64,000 nucleotides of DNA from UM-FILTER-40-17 sp032251335 (GTDB lineage Bacteria; Bacteroidota; Bacteroidia; Flavobacteriales; Flavobacteriaceae). A program made the position numbers and the translations under genes. The stretch covers positions 80,959-144,958 of the forward strand of contig JAVVDW010000006.1 in NCBI GenBank assembly GCA_032251335.1, written 5' to 3'. Of the stretch, positions 1 to 6,313 are shown one piece after another. Every line of letters begins with the position of its first letter. The first letter of the stretch is position 1. Below the pieces are notes generated by a model that did not search any database, was not told where the DNA came from, and was given only the letters and a program-made list of their open reading frames with translations.

Positions 1-552
1 CAACTTTTGGTATCCGGTAAGCTAGAGGGAGAAACCTTCCACTTTATTGTCAACCATTGGCCTTCGCGCAGCGGTGGTGAACAACGAAGTAGAAGCAAAC
101 GTTTGGCGGCCGCATCGCTCAACAAAAAAATAATAGATTCTCTGTTTAAAATTGACTCGCAAGCCAAGATTATGACCATGGGCGATTTTAACGACGACCC
201 TACCAATGAAAGTATCAGAAAGGTGCTGAATGCGAAATCAGAACAAGAGGGTCTTGATTCGACAGATTTGTACAACCCGATGGCAAATATGCTCAAAAAG
301 GGGATGGGCACATTGGGCTATAGAGACAGTTGGAACATTTTCGATCAAATTATATTGTCCGGCTCTTTATTGGGTAAAGATTTTTCTAGTTATCGGTATT
401 ACAAAGCCGGTATTTTTAACGCATCTTATCTCATTGCCAAAACGGGGAGATATAAGGGTTATCCGTTTAGAAGTTATGCCGATGGTGGCTATACGGGTGG
501 CTACAGCGATCACTTTCCTGTGTATGTGCATATTATCAAAGAAGTTCACTAG
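1..552 (+). CDS. Endonuclease/exonuclease/phosphatase family protein, 3' part (5' end outside window)
   Basis: The frame is open from base 1 to the TAG at 550-552, so the gene begins before the window and only its last 183 codons are seen. Family motifs are in order: NHWPSR near residue 18 of the fragment, GDFNDDP near residue 60 (metal and phosphate binding) and SDHFPVY at the C-terminus, with the catalytic His-Asp pair. These are typical of Mg-dependent phosphodiesterases of the DNase I fold. Bacteroidota carry many such proteins, often secreted or lipid-anchored, but the N-terminus that would show a signal peptide is missing. The substrate (nucleic acid, sugar phosphate or lipid) cannot be told. 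The gene reads away from the window edge and ends just before the left flank of the accessory island. Confidence 0.85.
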   Translation, partial: QLLVSGKLEGETFHFIVNHWPSRSGGEQRSRSKRLAAASLNKKIIDSLFKIDSQAKIMTMGDFNDDPTNESIRKVLNAKSEQEGLDSTDLYNPMANMLKKGMGTLGYRDSWNIFDQIILSGSLLGKDFSSYRYYKAGIFNASYLIAKTGRYKGYPFRSYADGGYTGGYSDHFPVYVHIIKEVH

Positions 553-617
553 GTATCATCCTCTTTAATGGTATCCAAAAACCTATTGGTATGCCGGATA
601 TGGCATATAACAGCTTT

Positions 618-667
618 TATTCCGTTGAAATAAGCGATCCGAAAAACAAGGTATTTAGGAAGGTTTT
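618..667. repeat. Left direct repeat: orphan copy of M14 peptidase 3' end
   Basis: Read on the minus strand this encodes the C-terminal residues KTFLNTLFFGSLISTE followed by TAA. Compared with the intact gene end at 6315-6364 there are three substitutions: two synonymous (Leu and Gly third positions) and one Thr for Ala. The stop codon is TAA instead of TAG. Homology ends within a few bases of the stop codon of the first island gene at 672, so this marks the left junction. A small inverted repeat TATGCC/GGCATA lies at 590-607 just outside. Confidence 0.8.
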
Positions 668-671
668 GGTG

Positions 672-1283
672 CTAATTTTTTATTTGCTCGTTTAGGTCTT
701 CGTTTATCCAAACATGTGCTTTAAGATTTAATGCTTGACAGATGGCCTCGAGTTTTGCCATTTTTGCGGGGGTTAGCTTTGTGGCTTGGTCGAAACGCAG
801 GTCGTTGAAGTTGGTGATGTAGAGATCGCGCAGGTTGTATTTTTGAGTGAGCGAGACCAACATTTTCTCTAAGCTGTTTACATATAAACTTTTCCGGAGG
901 CGAACCATGTGATAGGTAGGCTGTATTTCGGGTGGTTTGTTGAGGTGTTGCAACACCATTTGCTGTACTTGAAAGTTTTCTAAATTTCCATCTTCGGCTT
1001 GGTCGTTAAAAAAACTTAGGTCGAACAGGTCGAAAAACAACAAAGAGGACAGCGGCAAAGATATGTTGGCGTTTAGGTAGCGGCCATTTTTGGAAATGCC
1101 GGTATAATCGTACACCAAGTGTTCCGCTTTATGCCCGGTGATACGCAGAAAATCGGACAAGGAAAGGTCTTTTGAAACCAACAAAGTATTGCTGTTTGGG
1201 TGTTCTGCACAACGTTTATAGAGGTGTTGGAGTGTTTTTTCGGCTTGTTTTTTGGGGTTTGTAGTGGTGTGAAGGGTGAGCAT
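672..1283 (-). CDS. Hypothetical protein, paralogue of the product at 2927-3550
   Basis: I do not recognise this family. The protein is about 203 residues, soluble, with no signal peptide or membrane segment. The frame is open up to 1331, but the ATG at 1283 (MLTLHTTT) lines up with the start of the paralogue at 2927-3550 and is preferred. The two share a central block (LVYD[YF]T, then G[RG][YH]LNA[NS]IS, then SLLF[FL]DL) and a later [KR][YH][NK]L[RT]D[LI]YI.NF block, so they are full-length relatives. The C-terminal half has helix-rich text (residues about 170-195) that could bind nucleic acid, but no clear HTH is visible. It is the last gene of the island and its stop codon touches the left duplicated repeat. 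Confidence 0.6.
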   Translation of the reverse strand: MLTLHTTTNPKKQAEKTLQHLYKRCAEHPNSNTLLVSKDLSLSDFLRITGHKAEHLVYDYTGISKNGRYLNANISLPLSSLLFFDLFDLSFFNDQAEDGNLENFQVQQMVLQHLNKPPEIQPTYHMVRLRKSLYVNSLEKMLVSLTQKYNLRDLYITNFNDLRFDQATKLTPAKMAKLEAICQALNLKAHVWINEDLNEQIKN

Positions 1284-1425
1284 TTGGGAGCTATTATATG
1301 TTATTGCTGATTTAAATAGATTTGAAAACAAAAAATGTAAACACTAAAAAACCATTCCTCCACATTTTAGCAGATAGTTATAAATATCTATATTCCTGGA
1401 TATTATGATATTACAATTATTTTAC

Positions 1426-2484
1426 CTATTGGTTTTCTATTTTTAAAATAGCTTCTTTTATAAATTCTATAAATTCATTAAAGATTTTGTCTTTTGGGGT
1501 ATCATAAGGATAAGATTTTGTTGATTGATCATCAATATTTGTTAAAAAGTGTATTCTTGAATCATTATCATACTTAACTATGGCTATAACATACTTTTTA
1601 TTATTTACTAGCAATGTAAATTTATAATGATGTTCGCTACCCCACCTTATATATTTTCCTTGTTCCTGTTTAGTTATCGTAATTTTATCTGAATATCTAC
1701 TTATATCTTCTTTAATTAATTCGTTAACAATTTCTTTGAACTTTTGAAGAGTATTGTCTTGTAACCGATCAAATGCATTTACGATTTTTATAGTTTCATC
1801 CTGATTTTTAAGAATCAGTTTTATAAGATCTTCATTCATTTTACTATTGATATTTTGATTTGTTAATTTTCTTACAAGATTTTTATATTGTTTAATGGTT
1901 TCTCTTACAACTGGATTTTCTACAGCTATTCTTTGGCATCTTTCCAACCAGTTAATGATGAACCCTGAATATGAAATAGGAGTATATTTATTCTCATCAA
2001 ATCCGCTTTCACTCAGTTCACCGTTTAATGTTAAATATAACAATTTCGCAATCTTATCAAAATTGTGATACCTTTCTAGTTGGTGTTCTTGTTCAGTCGC
2101 ATATATCTTATTTTCAATGATAATCCTGTTTGATTCGTCATCTTCAATTAGAATATCAATTTTACCTCCTGTACGCTTCAAGTCATCTCTGGGACCAATA
2201 CTTTTTTCTACATAAACATTTGCACTTTCAGTTTTAATATGATTTTTCTCTCCCAATTCATTTAAAAATTCATTTAAAAATTCACTTCCAAAACCATGAC
2301 TCCCTTTCGGATTTAACAGTTCTGCAATGAATCGAGAGTGTGTTTGTTCTTCATAATGCTCAATCCTTAGTACAGTAAAAATATTAAAATTATCTCCTGT
2401 GGCTTGTGCCACTTTTTCATAACTATCTGAAATGGTTGCAACTTGACTCAGTAGTGTTTCAATTGTTCGAATATTTGATTCCAT
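1426..2484 (-). CDS. PD-(D/E)XK nuclease family protein (PDDEXK_4-like)
   Basis: The 352-residue protein has the layout of the PDDEXK_4 nuclease family. There is an N-terminal E46-x-THS segment followed by LLNPKGSHGFG near residue 57 and a FL.EFL helix. The catalytic core is GKID110ILIED, then IIIE124NK126I, then Q135LERY. These give the Asp, Glu-x-Lys and Gln of the PD-(D/E)XK active site, all intact. The C-terminal 150 residues are less conserved and may bind a target. The gene starts 7 bp after the stop of the small gene at 2492-2824, so the two are almost certainly one operon. The region is clearly more AT-rich than the flanking genes, which suggests recent transfer. Proteins of this family occur in phage-defence and mobile regions; no substrate is known, and a defence role is inference. 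Confidence 0.8.
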   Translation of the reverse strand: MESNIRTIETLLSQVATISDSYEKVAQATGDNFNIFTVLRIEHYEEQTHSRFIAELLNPKGSHGFGSEFLNEFLNELGEKNHIKTESANVYVEKSIGPRDDLKRTGGKIDILIEDDESNRIIIENKIYATEQEHQLERYHNFDKIAKLLYLTLNGELSESGFDENKYTPISYSGFIINWLERCQRIAVENPVVRETIKQYKNLVRKLTNQNINSKMNEDLIKLILKNQDETIKIVNAFDRLQDNTLQKFKEIVNELIKEDISRYSDKITITKQEQGKYIRWGSEHHYKFTLLVNNKKYVIAIVKYDNDSRIHFLTNIDDQSTKSYPYDTPKDKIFNEFIEFIKEAILKIENQ

Positions 2485-2491
2485 AGTTTAT

Positions 2492-2824
2492 TTAATTTGC
2501 TTTTTCAACTTCGCAATAAATTAAGCAAATCCCTCTATCCTGTAGATTATCTGCATATTCACTTGTTAAAAATCCATCTATTTTATTGTCATTATCTCGA
2601 AAAACTGATATTTTTAAAATTGATTCTTTGAATGTTTGCTTATACAAAATAAAAGGATCTGGTGCTTGTTCTGAATTAAAACCTTCCTTTTTCCATAATT
2701 CATTTAAATCTTCTGGTAATATGTCCACATTTATCATGAAATTTTTACCTTCTAAATTAAATTCTATGGAGTAAATTCCTCCGTTATATGATAATATAAA
2801 CTGTTCAACTTTTATTTCTTCCAT
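2492..2824 (-). CDS. Small hypothetical protein upstream of the PD-(D/E)XK nuclease
   Basis: The product is 110 residues, acidic, with no signal peptide, no membrane segment and no motif I recognise. It opens MEEIKVEQFILSYNGGIYSIEF, a beta-strand-like pattern, and ends near GICLIYCEVEKAN. It is the first gene of a tight pair: its stop lies 7 bp before the ATG of the nuclease at 1426-2484, and base composition is similarly AT-rich. In two-gene units of this shape the small partner is often an antitoxin, specificity factor or sensor, but nothing in this sequence proves any of these. It is supported as a real gene by its start, its spacing and its shared composition with the nuclease. Confidence 0.6.
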   Translation of the reverse strand: MEEIKVEQFILSYNGGIYSIEFNLEGKNFMINVDILPEDLNELWKKEGFNSEQAPDPFILYKQTFKESILKISVFRDNDNKIDGFLTSEYADNLQDRGICLIYCEVEKAN

Positions 2825-2926
2825 AATTTACTTATTTCACCCAACGGGTTAAAATTATTATTTTTTAAATTGCCGTTAAAATATCTTTTTATAATACAAA
2901 AGGCACACATAAGGCAGTGCATGGCC

Positions 2927-3550
2927 TTATCGATAATCAATTTCATCTACCATATCAAAGGTATTGCCAAAGGTAAGGCCTTTGATGTGCCTTGGTTTTT
3001 GCTCGGGTGAAGTGTGCTTCATACCGATATAAAAGTCGAGGTCAAATTTTCTGCTCATGTAAAATAGCAAGGCCATTTTATATTCCATTTGTCTGTCTTT
3101 CCAAACCTTTGTATCTGTTGTATTCCTGGGCTCCCAAACTAAATTCCTCCCCCTTAAGTTGCAGGTAACTTGGTGAAAATTGTCTATATAAATGTCCGTT
3201 AACTTATGGCGATATTTTAAAGGAATAATCATTTTGCGGAGGTTTGCGATATCTAAAACTCCGTTGTCGGTACGGTAAAGCGATTTATCGGGCAAATCTA
3301 AAAATAGAAGAGAATTTAGAAGGATTGAAATGGAAGCGTTTAAATGGCCTCCCTTTTCGGTTTTTTCAGTAAAATCATATACCAATTGCGCTTCCTGTTG
3401 TTCGGTTATCACTAAAAATTCGTCCAGTTTTAATCGCGTTGACAAAAAGGCCGTATGCCTGTTTTTATACCTGTTACAATCTTTATAAACAGATTTCAGA
3501 ATTTGTGCTGAGCTGTCGTTAAGGTTGTTAAAGGCTAGTATTTTGATCAT
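2927..3550 (-). CDS. Hypothetical protein, paralogue of the product at 672-1283
   Basis: The 207-residue soluble protein has no signal peptide and no family I can name. It aligns over its full length with the product at 672-1283: LVYDFTEKTEKGGHLNASIS here against LVYDYTGISKNGRYLNANIS there, SLLFLDL against SLLFFDL, and RHKLTDIYIDNF against KYNLRDLYITNF. The C-terminal helix (MALLFYMSRKFDLDFYIGM) also has a counterpart. The two copies bracket the nuclease operon, so the pair may have arisen by duplication inside the island or as two parts of one system. The ATG at 3550 is supported because both proteins begin with M[IL]xxL in the same place. Confidence 0.6.
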   Translation of the reverse strand: MIKILAFNNLNDSSAQILKSVYKDCNRYKNRHTAFLSTRLKLDEFLVITEQQEAQLVYDFTEKTEKGGHLNASISILLNSLLFLDLPDKSLYRTDNGVLDIANLRKMIIPLKYRHKLTDIYIDNFHQVTCNLRGRNLVWEPRNTTDTKVWKDRQMEYKMALLFYMSRKFDLDFYIGMKHTSPEQKPRHIKGLTFGNTFDMVDEIDYR

Positions 3551-3681
3551 AAGGCTTAAAATTTATTTTAGTTCTAATAGTAATCACCAAACCACAGCTC
3601 AGTTAAACAATGCACCGGATTTATACTTTTTGCTATGCAGGGATTAAGTGTCGTAAATGTTCTATTTTCAAAGTGTTAGCT

Positions 3682-4332
3682 TTAGTTTTTTCCTCTCGAA
3701 TTCATTAGCTCTAAGGTCATTCCGATTTCGCTTTCTACTTCGATGGGATAAAAAGAAAAACTAAGTTTTCGGATTATGGCATCAAATAAATCTCTTAAAT
3801 AATCTTCGCCTTTGTCAAGTTTTTTTGCCAATTGTACTGAAATATGATTCTTCAAAAAGCAGTATGCATCATAAATTCTTTTTTGATGCACATCGCTCGC
3901 CTCCAGATTACTAAAGCCTTTGGAAATTAAATCTAAATAAAAGTCTGTGGTGTCGTTGTTTAGTCTTAGCCTGCTTTTACTCCCCGAATAAAGGTAAATT
4001 GGGATTTCAGCATCAAAGCCTTCTTGACCGATTTTGATGAGTTCTTTGATGATGATGGACAAGTAAAGACTACAAGTTGTCAATCTCTGCTGTCCGTCCA
4101 CAACATCTACGACTTCAAGCCTTTTTGTCCCGTAATTTTCGGTTGGTTTGTTGCTCGGTTGATAAATTACAATAGTCCCTGTATAATGGCTTATAATTTT
4201 ATCGTCTATCAGTGCATCAATATCTTGAACAAAGTCTTTCCATTGCTTTTCTTCCCAAGCATAACCTCTTTGGTAGTCCGGTATTTGAAAGATCTTTCCT
4301 TCCAAAATGTTTGATAAGGTTTTCTTTTTCAT
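3682..4332 (-). CDS. DUF262 domain protein, truncated after the N-terminal domain
   Basis: The 216-residue product has the DUF262 signature: IPDYQRGYAW at residues 17-26 and VVDGQQRLTT near residue 80, the nucleotide-binding/ParB-like motifs also found in GmrSD-type modification-dependent endonucleases. It stops immediately after LELMNSRGK, a motif that in full-length members leads into several hundred more residues, usually including a DUF1524 HNH nuclease. Downstream of the stop I find no continuation in the same frame; the +1 frame is open for only about 17 codons. It is therefore probably a decayed or trimmed gene. If expressed alone it would lack the nuclease half. The ATG at 4332 is standard. 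It fits a former restriction or defence role in this island. Confidence 0.7.
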   Translation of the reverse strand: MKKKTLSNILEGKIFQIPDYQRGYAWEEKQWKDFVQDIDALIDDKIISHYTGTIVIYQPSNKPTENYGTKRLEVVDVVDGQQRLTTCSLYLSIIIKELIKIGQEGFDAEIPIYLYSGSKSRLRLNNDTTDFYLDLISKGFSNLEASDVHQKRIYDAYCFLKNHISVQLAKKLDKGEDYLRDLFDAIIRKLSFSFYPIEVESEIGMTLELMNSRGKN

Positions 4333-4563
4333 AAAAAATTCTTTTGGTTTTTAAATTATTGTTTATAAACTCATTATTCTATAGCTGAAAAGTTTAAAAT
4401 GCAAGTCCGTGTAAATATGTCATTGTTATTTTGCAATGTCTTTATCATGAATTAGCAAATAAGATTCTCATATAAACTTAGCGCGGGATTAAGGGCGTTT
4501 TTCTCAATTCGTATTTTCTCGTATTTTTTTCTTCAATACTTATAAATGTTGATAATCAATTAG

Positions 4564-5340
4564 CTATTTTAAATTTTCTTGTATTTTTTTGCTCCATTTT
4601 TGTAATAGCGTGGATTGCTCCGATCTAAGCCTTTTCTTCTCCTTGTCTATCCATAATTTGCCTTTGGGATGGTAATCTCTGGAGTTCTTTATAACCGAGA
4701 ATTCCAATTGGTTTTGGGTCGATGTTCCATCCTCCCAAGTGTCAATTTTGTAATATTCCGGGCGAAACAATGAGATGATGACATCCGAGTGGTTTGTAAT
4801 TTCGGGCGGCAGCTCATCCAAGCTTATGGGTTTGGTACTTTCCTCTTCCAAGAGAAACAGCAAAAAAACCAAAACTTTATTCTGTCCCCAATTTCGGCAA
4901 TGGATCTTAATGGTTTTTATTTGATTTTCTGTCAAAAGGTTGCTGTCGGCTATCAACAAAACAGGCTCGTGTTTCAGTCGCAGTTTAGGCAGGTTTTCAA
5001 TATCAAAAATTTCTGAATAGTCGTTGGCCAATTTAAAATGCTCTAAAAATTGCCAATATCTCTTTAATGTGAATCCATCTTCTTTATCATGAGGTTTTTG
5101 CTTTACAATAACTTGATGGGCATGGTAAAGCACATCGATGTTGCTCGCAAAGGTTGCGGTAAAAGTATGTAAGAGGTTTCCGGGCCTGGCTACTAAGGTG
5201 TAGAACTGATGGACATCAAATCCCAACAGGGCTTTGTCAAGATTTTTTATCCCCGAAAAGATTTTGCCCCGTTTTAAACGTTGGTCATGAAAGCCTTTAC
5301 GGGTCTGAGATAATTTTTCTAACGCACTTTCCAGTTGCAT
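4564..5340 (-). CDS. DnaB-helicase-like protein with degenerate Walker A motif
   Basis: The 258-residue protein follows the RecA-fold domain of replicative helicase DnaB: FSGIKNLDKALLGFDVHQFYTLVARPG (residues 28-54) matches the segment leading to the P-loop, LLIADS near residue 130 sits at Walker B, and DVIISLFRPEYY then IKNSRD.HPKGKLWID match late DnaB motifs. However, the residues that should be GKT after ARPG read LLH, so nucleotide binding as in DnaB is unlikely. The N-terminal DnaB domain is absent. It lies 61 bp after the WYL regulator gene on the same strand and is probably co-transcribed with it. A role as a decoy, adaptor or sensor of replication forks is conceivable but is inference only. 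Confidence 0.6.
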   Translation of the reverse strand: MQLESALEKLSQTRKGFHDQRLKRGKIFSGIKNLDKALLGFDVHQFYTLVARPGNLLHTFTATFASNIDVLYHAHQVIVKQKPHDKEDGFTLKRYWQFLEHFKLANDYSEIFDIENLPKLRLKHEPVLLIADSNLLTENQIKTIKIHCRNWGQNKVLVFLLFLLEEESTKPISLDELPPEITNHSDVIISLFRPEYYKIDTWEDGTSTQNQLEFSVIKNSRDYHPKGKLWIDKEKKRLRSEQSTLLQKWSKKIQENLK

Positions 5341-5401
5341 AACTTTGGGTTTTATACCGCAAAGCTATTAGCCTAAATGCTCATTTTGTGAGCATATAAA
5401 A

Positions 5402-6286
5402 TTATTTTTGATAATTTTCTGTCATTTTTTTAAAATGGAACAGCATTTTTTGATTCAAATATTCGGGATCCACTACTGAAACTTTGTCTAAATAGGAAGC
5501 CAAAAGCTGTTCAAATTCGTAATTAATCACCACTGTCAATGCCAATAAACCCCCGTTCTCATTCTTCTCTATAATTTCTTGGCTTGGATGAATGGGATAG
5601 GTCTCGAAGAGTTGCAATTGGTATTGTTCTACTTTTAAGAGTACATTTTCTACCCGACCGGAATAGTTGACGCCAATGGTGTTTTTATAAAGTTCGGCAA
5701 ATTTAGGGTCGGGATCGAAGCGTTGGTTTAGCACCTCAAAATCTGTAATTCGGTCTATGCCGTACACCCTTATTTCGCCATCGTTTTTTTCGCCTATAAG
5801 GTACCAACGGCCTAAATATTCCTTGAGTAACCGGGGTTTGATGATTCGAGTTTCTTGTTTTTCTAAATAAAATTTTTGATACTTAATTTTCAGCATCTTA
5901 CTCTTCAAAATGGCCTCATACACTTCCAAAATATATTCAAAATTTCGCAACCTGCTTTCGGTGGTAAACGAAATCAAACCCGATGAAACCCATTCTTGTT
6001 GGTGCTTCAATCTACCCCAAAGCAATAAAGACTTTACGAATTGGTATCGACTTACATTTTCATCTGCTTCAACAAGTTGAACTTGTCCGTTCGCTCCACG
6101 AAAATCCAGAACTATCCCAAATGTATCCTCTATAAATTTTAATAACCTGCTGATGGTTGCCGCTGAATGGCTGAGCTCTTTTTCTGACAAAACCAGAGCA
6201 AACCCCTTTCTGTTGTATTTTTTAAGATGAAAAAATACATTCTCGAGTAAAATAATTGAGGATTTTAGGGGGTTGTTTTGTTTCAC
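5402..6286 (-). CDS. WYL-domain transcriptional regulator
   Basis: The 294-residue protein has an N-terminal winged-helix region (about residues 5-75, with LSEKELSHSAATISRLLKFI as a likely recognition helix) and a WYL domain at about 125-200. The family triad is W161-Y-L and the downstream R.YGIDRI is present. A WCX-like C-terminal domain follows. WYL proteins are ligand- or nucleic-acid-sensing regulators, and many sit at the head of phage-defence loci, where they usually repress. Here it is the first gene of the island, with only 27 bp between its ATG and the stop codon of the M14 peptidase gene. It must therefore use a promoter inside that gene's end or receive read-through. It probably controls the genes that follow it. 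Confidence 0.85.
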   Translation of the reverse strand: MKQNNPLKSSIILLENVFFHLKKYNRKGFALVLSEKELSHSAATISRLLKFIEDTFGIVLDFRGANGQVQLVEADENVSRYQFVKSLLLWGRLKHQQEWVSSGLISFTTESRLRNFEYILEVYEAILKSKMLKIKYQKFYLEKQETRIIKPRLLKEYLGRWYLIGEKNDGEIRVYGIDRITDFEVLNQRFDPDPKFAELYKNTIGVNYSGRVENVLLKVEQYQLQLFETYPIHPSQEIIEKNENGGLLALTVVINYEFEQLLASYLDKVSVVDPEYLNQKMLFHFKKMTENYQK

Positions 6287-6313
6287 CTCTATGATGTAAA
6301 TTTTTTTTAAAAC

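Noticed and set aside
3626..4496. Short shared word GGATTAAG at 3640 and 4486 as possible ends of an insertion around the DUF262 gene.
   Set aside because: The match is about 8-11 bp with no inverted ends or target duplication, within chance expectation.
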